The notes below the pieces were generated by a model that searched no databases, was not told the DNA's origin, and worked only from the letters and a program-made list of their open reading frames with translations. Made by a program: the position numbers and the translations under genes. Below are positions 1-7,568 of a stretch of 34,822 nucleotides of DNA, piece after piece; within the stretch, counting starts at the first letter, position 1, and each line of letters begins with the position of its first letter. The stretch covers positions 1 through 34,822 of the forward strand of contig JALOQF010000128.1 in NCBI GenBank assembly GCA_025459425.1. Reading direction: 5' to 3'. Source of the stretch: Myxococcaceae bacterium (GTDB lineage: Bacteria; Myxococcota; Myxococcia; Myxococcales; Myxococcaceae).

Positions 1-316
1 CGCCCTCTTCCGGCGAGAGCGCGGCCTGGCGCTTGAGCTGGCTGCGCGACGTCGTTCCGACTGCGTAGACGACCTTCGACAGGGCCTCGTCGAGCGTCGG
101 CGCCACGGCGAACGTCTCGAGTACGCCGTCACCCTTCACCCCCAGCTTGTCGGCCCCGCGAAAGTCGTGCGTCGCCGGGTCCGAGAGCACCAGCTCGGCC
201 ATGCCGAAGTTGGCCATCACCCGTGCGATGGCGCCGAGGTTGTCGGGTGAGCGCAACTGATGGCAGACGACGACCAGTCGTTCGGGGAGTGCCGGGCTTT
301 CGCTGGCTGGGGGCAT
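1..316 (-). CDS. SpoU/TrmJ-type RNA 2'-O-methyltransferase (N-terminal part, cut by window edge)
   Basis: Only the first 105 codons are present; the rest lies beyond position 1. The reading starts at the ATG whose complement is 314-316 and opens MPPASESPALPERLVVVCHQ, followed by LRSPDNLGAIARVMANFGMA and ELVLSDP. The pattern hydrophobic strand, P-x-N-x-G-A-x-A-R, then FGMAELVLSDP matches motif 1 of the SPOUT (SpoU/TrmH/TrmJ) knotted methyltransferases, where the Asn and Arg are conserved. These use S-adenosylmethionine to methylate a ribose 2'-OH in tRNA or rRNA. The motif begins near residue 13, as in TrmJ, rather than after a long substrate-binding domain as in TrmH/RlmB. The substrate cannot be named because the AdoMet-binding C-terminal knot is missing. 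The start lies 26 bp from a divergent lipoprotein gene and no Shine-Dalgarno is seen, so the mRNA may be leaderless. Confidence 0.75.
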   Translation of the reverse strand, partial: MPPASESPALPERLVVVCHQLRSPDNLGAIARVMANFGMAELVLSDPATHDFRGADKLGVKGDGVLETFAVAPTLDEALSKVVYAVGTTSRSQLKRQAALSPEEG

Positions 317-342
317 CGCCGACCGGTATAATGGAGGTTGCC
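317..342. promoter_or_regulatory. 26-bp divergent gap with an AT island (TATAAT)
   Basis: Only 26 bp separate the start codons of the methyltransferase (minus) and the lipoprotein (plus). In this GC-rich sequence the gap holds TATAAT at 327-332 on the plus strand; on the minus strand the same island reads ATTATA. GGAGG at 333-337 follows at once and sits 5 bp before the plus-strand GTG. If TATAAT were a plus-strand -10 box, transcription would begin about 338-340, after that SD, so it cannot serve an SD-led lipoprotein mRNA. On the minus strand a start would lie only a few bases before the methyltransferase ATG. No convincing -35 element was seen for either strand. Confidence 0.3.
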
Positions 343-897
343 GTGATTCGTTTGATCCTGATCAGCTCCGCCGTTCTCGTCCTGTCTGCGTGCGGGGTGG
401 GTCCCCTGCCCAGCCGCACGATGACGTCGTCGCAGGCGCTCGCGGGGACCGCAGAGTGGCTCGAGTTCGAGTCGCCGCAGGTGCGGCACGAGCTGTTCCG
501 CGACGTGGCCCGCAACTCGGCGCAGCAGCAGGGGCAGACCGGCCCGGTGCTCTTTCCCGTCATGCAGAACGGCGAGCTCGTGGGCGGCCAGGCGGTCGAC
601 CTGCGGGGTGACCTGCTCCAGGCGCCCGACGCGGGCGTGCTGCAGCTCACCTTCGACACCCGCGGAGACCGCTTCACCGACGACCGCCGAGAGGCGTTCC
701 AGGGGCTGTCGGAGCGTGAGGCCACCGAGCTCGTCGCCCGCTCGCTGCTCCACCGCTGGGGCGTCAAGTCGACGGGGCCCGTGCTCGTGATTCGGGCTCC
801 GGGAGCACCCTACGCCGCCGCGTGGATCGACGGCGTGCTGCGCATCAACCCGGCCTTCGTCTACATGGCCGCGGCGCCTGGCTCGTCGTCGAACTGA
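343..897 (+). CDS. small lipoprotein of unknown function
   Basis: The chosen start is GTG 343 because GGAGG (333-337) lies 5 bp upstream and because the product then begins MIRLILISSAVLVLSACGVG, a clean type II signal peptide with lipobox LSAC (Cys at residue 17). ATG 331 is in frame but lies within the SD. The 184-residue product should be an acylated periplasmic or outer-membrane lipoprotein. The mature part contains GPVLFPVMQNGELVGGQAVD and a later pair of strand-like stretches (TGPVLVIRAPGAPYAAAWID), suggesting a small alpha/beta fold, but no family was recognised. It is divergent from the RNA methyltransferase and 38 bp upstream of purC in the same direction, so co-transcription is possible. 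There is no sign of truncation. Confidence 0.7.
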   Translation: MIRLILISSAVLVLSACGVGPLPSRTMTSSQALAGTAEWLEFESPQVRHELFRDVARNSAQQQGQTGPVLFPVMQNGELVGGQAVDLRGDLLQAPDAGVLQLTFDTRGDRFTDDRREAFQGLSEREATELVARSLLHRWGVKSTGPVLVIRAPGAPYAAAWIDGVLRINPAFVYMAAAPGSSSN

Positions 898-915
898 AGC
901 CGTGCAGCGGGCTTC
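896..915 (+). other. hairpin between the lipoprotein stop and purC
   Basis: GAAGCC (896-901) and GGCTTC (910-915) are complementary arms of 6 bp around an 8-nt loop. The structure begins at the stop codon of the lipoprotein gene and ends 9 bp before the purC Shine-Dalgarno AAGAGG (924-929). No T-run follows, so it is not a classical terminator; it could be a weak attenuator, an mRNA 3' end, or chance. Confidence 0.3.
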
Positions 916-935
916 GACGGTGTAAGAGGCCGCTC

Positions 936-1898
936 ATGCCGGTCTCCGACGCGCTCCTGAACCAGCAGCTGGGCCACACCCTCTCGGCCACCGACTTTCC
1001 TGCGCTCGGTACGAAGTACCAGGGCAAGGTGCGTGACACGTACCGCAGCGGCGACCGGCTCGTGCTCATCACGACGGACCGCCTGTCGGCGTTCGATCAC
1101 GTCCTCACGACGCTGCCCTTCAAGGGCGACCTGCTCAACTCGCTGGCGGCCTTCTGGTTCCAGAAGACGGCGCACGTGGTGAAGAACCACGTCATCGACG
1201 TGCCGGATCCCTGCGTCACCGTCGCGCGGCGGGCCGAGCCGTTCGCCATCGAGTTCGTGGTGCGCGGGTACCTCACCGGCAGCCTCTGGCGCGACTACGA
1301 GGCGGGGCGCGACCCGTACGGCCTGAAGCTGCCGCCCGGCCTGAAGCGCGACTCGAAGTTCCCCGCTCCGCTGCTGACGCCCTCGACGAAGGCGCCCATC
1401 GGCCAGCACGATGAGCCCTTGTCCGAGGCGCAGGTGCTCGAGCGGGGCCTCGTGTCGGCGCGCGACTGGCAGCGGGCCAGAGAAGCGGCGCTCGGCCTCT
1501 TCGCCGAAGGCACGCGTCACGCCGCCGGGCAGGGGCTGTTGTTCGTGGACACCAAGTACGAGTTCGGCGTCATTGGTGACGAGCTGGTCGTCATCGACGA
1601 GATGCACACGCCCGACTCGTCGCGCTTCTGGAGAGCCGACGGCTACGAGGCGCGCCTGGCCGCCGGGCAGGGGCAGGTGATGCTCGACAAAGAGAACCTC
1701 CGCCAGTGGCTCATCACCGAGCGCGGCTTCTCGGGCCAGGGAGCACCGCCTGGCATTCCCGACGACGTGCGGGTCGGCTTGTCGCAGAAGTACGTCGCGG
1801 CCTTCGAAGCCATCACCGGCCAGACCTTCTCGCCGCAGGTGGGCGAGGTGCGCGCGCGGATCGAGCGCAGCCTGAAAGCGGCGCGGCTGCTGCCCTGA
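936..1898 (+). CDS. purC: phosphoribosylaminoimidazole-succinocarboxamide synthase (SAICAR synthetase)
   Basis: PurC catalyses the ATP-dependent joining of CAIR and aspartate to give SAICAR in de novo purine synthesis, in the cytoplasm. The 320-residue product contains the family hallmarks in order: KYQGKVRDTY (glycine-rich nucleotide-binding start, about residues 27-36), TTDRLSAFDH, FVVRGYLTGSLWRDY, a PLLTPSTKAP substrate-site stretch, and FVDTKYEFGV with VVIDEMHTPDSSRFW for metal/ATP binding. Its length fits the longer PurC form (about 300 residues, yeast Ade1-like) rather than the short E. coli type of about 237. ATG 936 is chosen because AAGAGG (924-929) precedes it by 6 bp and the homologous region begins soon after; the frame is open farther upstream but overlaps the lipoprotein gene. 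The gene stands alone, with no other purine gene or visible purine-responsive site nearby. Confidence 0.95.
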   Translation: MPVSDALLNQQLGHTLSATDFPALGTKYQGKVRDTYRSGDRLVLITTDRLSAFDHVLTTLPFKGDLLNSLAAFWFQKTAHVVKNHVIDVPDPCVTVARRAEPFAIEFVVRGYLTGSLWRDYEAGRDPYGLKLPPGLKRDSKFPAPLLTPSTKAPIGQHDEPLSEAQVLERGLVSARDWQRAREAALGLFAEGTRHAAGQGLLFVDTKYEFGVIGDELVVIDEMHTPDSSRFWRADGYEARLAAGQGQVMLDKENLRQWLITERGFSGQGAPPGIPDDVRVGLSQKYVAAFEAITGQTFSPQVGEVRARIERSLKAARLLP

Positions 1899-1901
1899 CC
1901 G

Positions 1902-2123
1902 TCAACCCGCCTTGAGCGGCTGCCACGCCAGCCCGGAGTCGGTGCTGTGGAACGTGGGGAGCGGCTCTGGCACCGCCTCGAGCAGCACGTCGTCGTTGGC
2001 GGCGTCGCTGCGGGCCCACGCCATCGGCGACCACGCTTCGGGCCCCGGAAGCTGCGGCTCGGCCACCGCGGCGGCGGCCTCGTCATCTCCAGCGAAGGTC
2101 AGAACGGCGGCGTGCAGGCTCAT
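1902..2123 (-). CDS. small hypothetical protein
   Basis: A 73-codon frame with strongly G/C-ending codons starts at an ATG (complement of 2121-2123) as MSLHAAVLTFAGDDEAAAAV and ends three bases after purC, tail to tail. A TTG six codons upstream (2141) has GGGAG 12 bp before it and is an alternative start. The product is acidic, rich in Ala, Glu, Asp and Pro, with no signal peptide, membrane segment or recognised motif. It ends STDSGLAWQPLKAG. Codon use and lack of competing frames make it plausible, but no family was recognised and it could be spurious. The rest of the gap (2142-2350) shows no other convincing gene, repeat or hairpin. Confidence 0.45.
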   Translation of the reverse strand: MSLHAAVLTFAGDDEAAAAVAEPQLPGPEAWSPMAWARSDAANDDVLLEAVPEPLPTFHSTDSGLAWQPLKAG

Positions 2124-2350
2124 GCGAAAGCTGCAGTGCAAGCCGAAGCCCGCTCCCAGGCGAGCGACTTCCGGCGCGCGCCCCTGAGTCCAACCGACGT
2201 GGGCGGGTCGGCCTCGACCTGCGAATCCAGTGGCAGGGAAATCCTGAGGACGGCTGCCAGCCGTGGCGGCCGAAGACCCACGGCCCCAAGGAGCCCTTCG
2301 ACAATTCGACCGGTTGCGCGTGGCATGGCGACTGCTTCGGTACGACGCTC

Positions 2351-3172
2351 ATGTCCTCCCGCGTGAACGGTCCGCCCGCGACGTCACCAGCCCAACCGAA
2401 AAAACCGGCGACCCAGCCCTTCAAGGCGCTGCTCGACGAGGCGCGCACGGGCGGGCGAACGCCACCGGGGCTCGCGAAGAAGGCGCCGGCCCCCACACCG
2501 AAGACCGCTGGAGCCACCGCTACGTCCGTTCCGCCGAAGTCAGCCGCCGAAGCCTTCGCCGCCGTCACGGTCGCGCCGGCGCGCGGGAGCGTCTCGCAGG
2601 CCGTCGTCTCGGCGCAGCACGCCGCCACCACGCGGCAGCTGTCCACCGCGCGCGCCCACCACGTCGCCACGTCAGACCAGCTCGCCACCGCCCGCCTCTC
2701 GCATCACGAGACGCAGGAGCACCAGACGGCCACCCGCGTCATCGACCTCATCGTGAAGGAGCTCGTCTCGGAGTTCGAACCGAAGGCCTCCACGAAGCTC
2801 GGCAATCCGCTCCAGCCGGTCGCGGCGCCCGATGTTCCCTTTCCAGTCGAGGCGCGAGCGACACAGACGTCGACGTCGGCGCCGAGCGCTTCGGGCCCGA
2901 CCTCGACGAGCGCGACGCCAGAGGCGAAGGCCGCGCAGGCCGTCGCCCTCATCGAGCGCATCGAGACCTTCGTGAAGTCGACCCGCCCCGCGCTGGCGAT
3001 GACGCTCAACAATTCGCTCGGCGCTCGCGTCGAGATTGAAAAGCTGGGGCCCGGCCGCATCGCGCTCAAGCTCGTCGGGCAGAACGGCCCGCCCACGCCC
3101 GAGACGGTGAGCCGCATTCGTGACGAGCTGCGCGCGCGTGGGCTCGAAGTGGGCGCGCTCTCGGTCGGCTGA
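2351..3172 (+). CDS. Ala/Thr/Pro-rich protein with a FliK-like C-terminal segment (tentative)
   Basis: The 273-residue product has a low-complexity N-terminal half (residues 1 to about 95, rich in Pro, Ala, Thr, Lys), a helical stretch with repeated AT/LSTARAHH and LATARLSHHETQE units (about 95-125), a second disordered Thr/Ser/Ala linker, and a folded C-terminus from about residue 195. That end reads as a helix (AQAVALIERIETFVKSTRPA), then ALAMTLNNSLGARVEIEKLG, PGRIALKLVGQNGP and a final helix. The order helix, Leu-rich strand, 'x-V-E-I-x-x-L-G-x-G-R-I-A-L-x-L' recalls the C-terminal domain of flagellar hook-length/type III needle-length proteins (FliK/SctP). This is a weak resemblance with no flagellar or secretion genes nearby. 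ATG 2351 has no clear SD. Coding bias continues through the frame. Confidence 0.55.
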   Translation: MSSRVNGPPATSPAQPKKPATQPFKALLDEARTGGRTPPGLAKKAPAPTPKTAGATATSVPPKSAAEAFAAVTVAPARGSVSQAVVSAQHAATTRQLSTARAHHVATSDQLATARLSHHETQEHQTATRVIDLIVKELVSEFEPKASTKLGNPLQPVAAPDVPFPVEARATQTSTSAPSASGPTSTSATPEAKAAQAVALIERIETFVKSTRPALAMTLNNSLGARVEIEKLGPGRIALKLVGQNGPPTPETVSRIRDELRARGLEVGALSVG

Positions 3173-3262
3173 GAGCCGCTCGGCCCGTCACCCAACCGCT
3201 TCACCAGACCTCACGAGCGCTCGCCGTCACCCGGCCGGCGCCCGAGGCTCCACGAGCACGAA

Positions 3263-3318
3263 GAGCCACCGCGGCCGGCGCGAGCGGAGTGATTTCCGCT
3301 GCTCCGTCACGGTGGCTC
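3263..3318. terminator. nested inverted repeat, probable bidirectional terminator
   Basis: An outer pair of 8-bp arms, GAGCCACC (3263-3270) and GGTGGCTC (3311-3318), encloses a second perfect 6-bp pair, AGCGGA (3283-3288) and TCCGCT (3295-3300), around the loop GTGATT. It lies between two convergent genes (ending 3172 on plus, 3345 on minus), where a shared terminator is expected. No T-run follows on either strand, so termination may be hairpin-only or assisted. Confidence 0.55.
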
Positions 3319-3344
3319 CTGCGCTCGGCCGCGAAGGACGGCGC

Positions 3345-3680
<336 letters not shown>

Positions 3681-3749
3681 GGACGACTCCCTTCTGGTGA
3701 ACGACAAGTCGAATCGACGACGTTGGTGTATCGCCGCCGCGGGGTGATT

Positions 3750-4823
3750 TCACCCGAGAAAACCCTTCCGCTTCAGCAGCTCGGCGACGAGCACCGCGCC
3801 CTTGGCCGCGCCCATCTTCGTGTTGTGTGAGACGAGCACGTACTTCACGCCGTTCTCGAGCACGCCGTCGTCACGAAGCCGTCCGACCGAGGTGGCCATG
3901 CCGTCGTGGGTGTCGCGATCGAGCCGTGGCTGCGGGCGGAATGGGTCGTCGAGCACCTCGATCCACCGGGGCGGTGACGACGGCAGGCCATTGGCGTCGT
4001 CGTGGCCCTTCCACTCGCGCATCACCCGCGCGACGTCGGCGACCGTGGCCTTCGACTTGAGCGAGACGTAGGCCGCTTCGGTGTGGCCCTCGAGCACGGC
4101 GACGCGGGTGCAGGTGCACGAGACCTTGAGGTCGCTCCGCGGCGCGGCGAGCGCACCGAGGATCTTCTTCGTCTCGACCTCGACCTTGTGCTCTTCCTTC
4201 GAGATGTGGGGCACCACGTTGTCGATGATGTCGAGGCCGATGACGCCCGGTGAGCGGCCAGCGCCCGAGACCGCCTGGAGCGAGGTCATCATCACGGCCT
4301 TGACCCCGAACGCCTGCTCGAGCGGCCCGAGCGTGATGGCCAGGCCCGTGGTGGTGCAGTTCGGAATGGGCGTGATGAAGCCCTTCCACCCGCGGTTCTT
4401 CTGTTGGGTGCGAATGAGCTCGGCGTGCTGCGGGTTCACCGGCGGAATCAGCAACGGCACGTCGTCGTCGTAGCGGAAGGCGCTGGCGGCCGAGACGACG
4501 GGAATGTCCTTCGCGAGCCTGGGCTCGAGCTCCTTGGCAACGTCGCTCTCGACGGCCGAGAAGGCGAGATCGTAGTCGCCCGCCTTCACGTCATCACCGG
4601 CGACGACCTTCATCGAGGCGAAGTCGGCGGGCAGCGGCTCGGTGAGGAACCAGCCCATCATGCCGTTGGGGGCCTTGAGCGCATCGGCGTAGCTCTTGCC
4701 GGCGTTGCGCGGCGACGCGGCGAGCCCGGTGATCGACAACCAGGGGTGGGCCTTCAGCGCCGAGAGGAACTGCTGGCCAGCCAGCCCGGTCGCGCCTATC
4801 ACCACGCATCGAAGTTTCTTCAT
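3750..4823 (-). CDS. asd: aspartate-semialdehyde dehydrogenase, archaeal/fungal-type
   Basis: Asd reduces L-aspartyl-4-phosphate to aspartate semialdehyde with NADPH, the branch point to lysine/diaminopimelate, threonine and methionine. The 357-residue product starts MKKLRCVVIGATGLAGQQFL (Rossmann GATGLAG). It carries the active-site motif PIPNCTTTGLA with the nucleophile at Cys156, then SGAGRSPGVIGLDIIDNVVP and HISKEEHKVEVETKKILG, which match the form found in archaea and fungi (TIGR00978 type) rather than the usual bacterial Asd. The end VSHNTKMGAAKGAVLVAELL is the usual C-terminal helix. ATG 4823 is chosen because it precedes the Rossmann strand; no strong SD is visible, and the frame extends to 4871 without better support. 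The stop overlaps a small palindrome at 3742-3755. Confidence 0.93.
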   Translation of the reverse strand: MKKLRCVVIGATGLAGQQFLSALKAHPWLSITGLAASPRNAGKSYADALKAPNGMMGWFLTEPLPADFASMKVVAGDDVKAGDYDLAFSAVESDVAKELEPRLAKDIPVVSAASAFRYDDDVPLLIPPVNPQHAELIRTQQKNRGWKGFITPIPNCTTTGLAITLGPLEQAFGVKAVMMTSLQAVSGAGRSPGVIGLDIIDNVVPHISKEEHKVEVETKKILGALAAPRSDLKVSCTCTRVAVLEGHTEAAYVSLKSKATVADVARVMREWKGHDDANGLPSSPPRWIEVLDDPFRPQPRLDRDTHDGMATSVGRLRDDGVLENGVKYVLVSHNTKMGAAKGAVLVAELLKRKGFLG

Positions 4824-4907
4824 GCGGCGCGCAATAGCGGTCCTGTCTCCCCGCTTCAAGCACGCCACCACCTCCGCAGGCCGAGCGGAGCCTCTCGAAG
4901 GAAAGCG

Positions 4908-7538
4908 ATGCTTGCCTCCATTCTCACGTCCTTGATCGCGATCAACGGCTTCGTGCCGCAGGTGGCGTTCGAGTCACGTCCGTCACCGGATCAGGCGCCC
5001 ACGCTGCAGCTGGGCGTGCTGTCGGAGCCGCTCCGCGGGGACCTCTCGCTGGCCGCGCGCACCTGGGCGCTCTCGAACCGCGAGCGGCTGGGGCTCCACC
5101 CGGCGTCGACGCTGGTGTTCGAGACCGGCTTCGCGACGCGCTTTGGCGCGAGCCTGCACTACCGGCAGGTGCTCAACGGCGTCGACGTGTACCAGGGCAA
5201 GCTGGTGGTGACGGTCGACCAGCGCGCGCGCGTCGTGCAGGTCTCGTCGAGCGTGGTGGGCGCGCGGACGGTGAAGAGCCTCTTCCTCGTCGACGAGGCG
5301 CAGGCGCTGGCGAAGGCCGCGACGAAGGTGCCCTTCCCGGCCCTGCGAAGGGACGACAGCCGGCTGCCGTACGGCGGCGCGCAGCGGGCCTTCTTCGCCA
5401 TCGACGACGCGTTGCGCGCCGGCTGGCTCGTGCACGTGGCCTCGTACGACCCATCGACCAACTGGTACGTCGCCATCGACGCCGAGACCGGAGACCCGTT
5501 CTTCGTGCAGAACCGGGTGCACCACGCCGAGTTCGACGCCAACGTGTACCCCATCTCGCCCGGCCCGCCGGACGGCGGCGGCGTCGGCATCACGCCCACC
5601 GTCATTGGCTCGCTCCTTCGCCCCGACGGCGGCTCGTTCATCGGCCAGACGTGTGAGCTCTTCCTCGCGGATGGCGGGTTCGCCACGGTGGACAACGACG
5701 CTGGCGTGCTCTGCGGCGATCAGCTGACCACCTACAACTGCTGCACGAACCAGGACTGCGTGCCCGACGCAGGGCCGCGCCGCATCGCGGGCCCGACGAG
5801 CATCATGGGCTTCACCATCAACCTCGACCTGCCCGTGTGCGACCGCGTGAACCAGGCCACCAACCAGCGCGACGCGGGTGACTACCGGTACGCGCCCGTC
5901 GACCCGCCGGTGAACCGCATGGCCGTCGACGTGAACGACCCCGCGAACTCGGACACGTTCGCGCACGTGCATGCATTCTACCACGTGAACCGCGTGTACG
6001 ACTGGCTGCGCGGGCTGTCGGGACGCGCGGGCACCGTGTTCCCCACGAGCCAGCCGGCCATCGGGCCCTTCCGCATGCGCGACGAGCGGCGCACGCCTGC
6101 GCGCAAGCCGGCGGTGCTCACCAACGTCGTCATCCCCGACTTCCAGAACTTCGGGAACATCGAGGGCATCCCCCAGTGTCTGCCGCCGCCGATCGGGCAA
6201 GGCATGGGAACGTGCCGGGTGCGCGGCTTCGGGCGGGTCGACAACGCGGCCTTCCTGCCGTCGGAGCAGTTCGCGCAGCTGCCGATTCCAGGGCTCTCGA
6301 CTGGCGTCGACACGCTGATGATCTTCCAGGGCAACGCGGCCGACGCGGCCTACGACGCGACGGTGCTGTGGCACGAGTTCGGCCACGGCGTCGTCTACGC
6401 CACCGCGGCGCTCACCTTCGAAGACGTGGCGCTCGACAACCGCTCGGCGAACAACGAGGGCGGCGCGCTGCACGAGGGCCTCGCCGACTACATCGCGGGC
6501 GCGTTCGGCAACAGCGCCGACGTCGGGCCATACTTCGGGCCGCGGGCGCTCGGCGCGGCCGGGGTCATGGGCGTGCGGCAGGACGGCTACCTGCGGTCGA
6601 TGAACAACGCGCTCGCCTGCCCCGGCGTGCTCTGGGGGCAGGTGCACCAGGACAGCCAGCACGTCTCGGCAGCGCTGTGGCAGGGGCGGCTGCAGAACCT
6701 CGGCACCGACAACGGCGCGACGTACGACGCGGCGTTCTACGCCATGCTCGTTTCGGTCGCTCCCAACGCCACCTTCGCCGACGTCGCGCGGGTGATGGCG
6801 GCGCGGGTCTCGACGGCCTTCTCGCCCGCGGCGGGCACGGCGCTCGAGCAGATCTTCCAGACGAAGGGCGTCACGGGGTGCTCGAAGGTGCTCGAGGTGA
6901 CCGACGCGTCGCCAGCGCGGCCGTACTTCGGCATTCCCCAGGCAAGCATGCTGCCCAACGCGCAGGTGCCCGGTCCGTTCCAGTTCAAGATCGCGGTGCC
7001 GGCCGGCGCCCAGGCCATTCGGATTCGAGGCCAGCAGCAGGGCGGCGGTGGGTTCGGCGGTGGCATGCCGCCCGCGCTGACGGTGCTCGCGAAGACGCAG
7101 AGCCCGGTGACCTTCACGCGCGCGGGCGCGAACCTCACCAACGACGCCGAGTTCACCGGCACCGCGCGCTCGAACGGCGGCGGTCTGGACGCGCGGGTCG
7201 ACGTGCGCATTCCGTGTGGGGCCACGCAGGAGGTCTACGTGGCGCTCACCTCGCGCGGCGGCGGGGCGGTGCTCCAGAACCTGCAGGTGACCGCGGAGCC
7301 TTTGGTGGGCTGCATGTTCCCCGTGCCCGACGCGGGCGTGATGCCAGAGCCCGACGCCGGAGTGATGCCAGAGCCCGACGGTGGTGCGGGCGCGACCGAG
7401 ACGAAGCGGTTGGCCTACGCCGGGACCATTCAGCAGCCCACCGCGGTGACCGGCTGCGGGTGCACGTCGCTCGACGGTACGGCGATGCTGGCGCTCATCG
7501 GCGTCGTCGGGGTCCTTCGTCGCCGCGCGCGACGCTGA
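4908..7538 (+). CDS. secreted HExxH metallopeptidase (M4/M36-like) with MYXO-CTERM tail
   Basis: The 876-residue product has a short N-terminal hydrophobic export segment (MLASILTSLIAINGFVPQVA), then an FTP/PepSY-like propeptide region (about 60-200: LHYRQVLNGVDVYQGKLVV, WYVAIDAETGDPF). The zinc site HEFGH is at residues 489-493, followed by a downstream Glu in GALHEGLADYIAG (E523), the spacing and context of gluzincins such as M4/M36 (fungalysin). A Cys-rich insert (LTTYNCCTNQDC) lies before the catalytic domain. The C-terminus has a repeated linker PDAGVMPEPDAGVMPEPDGG, then TGCGCTSLDG, a hydrophobic helix and an Arg cluster ending in RRRARR: the MYXO-CTERM sorting signal cut by myxosortases. 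It should therefore be a secreted or surface-anchored protease. ATG 4908 is preceded by GAAGGAAAG; the frame is open well upstream but antisense to asd. Confidence 0.9.
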   Translation: MLASILTSLIAINGFVPQVAFESRPSPDQAPTLQLGVLSEPLRGDLSLAARTWALSNRERLGLHPASTLVFETGFATRFGASLHYRQVLNGVDVYQGKLVVTVDQRARVVQVSSSVVGARTVKSLFLVDEAQALAKAATKVPFPALRRDDSRLPYGGAQRAFFAIDDALRAGWLVHVASYDPSTNWYVAIDAETGDPFFVQNRVHHAEFDANVYPISPGPPDGGGVGITPTVIGSLLRPDGGSFIGQTCELFLADGGFATVDNDAGVLCGDQLTTYNCCTNQDCVPDAGPRRIAGPTSIMGFTINLDLPVCDRVNQATNQRDAGDYRYAPVDPPVNRMAVDVNDPANSDTFAHVHAFYHVNRVYDWLRGLSGRAGTVFPTSQPAIGPFRMRDERRTPARKPAVLTNVVIPDFQNFGNIEGIPQCLPPPIGQGMGTCRVRGFGRVDNAAFLPSEQFAQLPIPGLSTGVDTLMIFQGNAADAAYDATVLWHEFGHGVVYATAALTFEDVALDNRSANNEGGALHEGLADYIAGAFGNSADVGPYFGPRALGAAGVMGVRQDGYLRSMNNALACPGVLWGQVHQDSQHVSAALWQGRLQNLGTDNGATYDAAFYAMLVSVAPNATFADVARVMAARVSTAFSPAAGTALEQIFQTKGVTGCSKVLEVTDASPARPYFGIPQASMLPNAQVPGPFQFKIAVPAGAQAIRIRGQQQGGGGFGGGMPPALTVLAKTQSPVTFTRAGANLTNDAEFTGTARSNGGGLDARVDVRIPCGATQEVYVALTSRGGGAVLQNLQVTAEPLVGCMFPVPDAGVMPEPDAGVMPEPDGGAGATETKRLAYAGTIQQPTAVTGCGCTSLDGTAMLALIGVVGVLRRRARR

Positions 7539-7568
7539 GCCGGAACGCCCCTCGAAGTCCGACGCGAC

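Noticed and set aside
2263..3039. 258-codon plus-strand frame overlapping the FliK-like gene
   Set aside because: Arg/His/Gly-rich out-of-frame composition; the alternative frame 2351-3172 has better protein character and codon bias.
3742..3755. Small palindrome GGGTGA-TT-TCACCC over the asd stop
   Set aside because: Perfect but short (5-bp stem with a 4-nt loop in RNA), overlaps the coding end and has no T-run; not enough to call a terminator.
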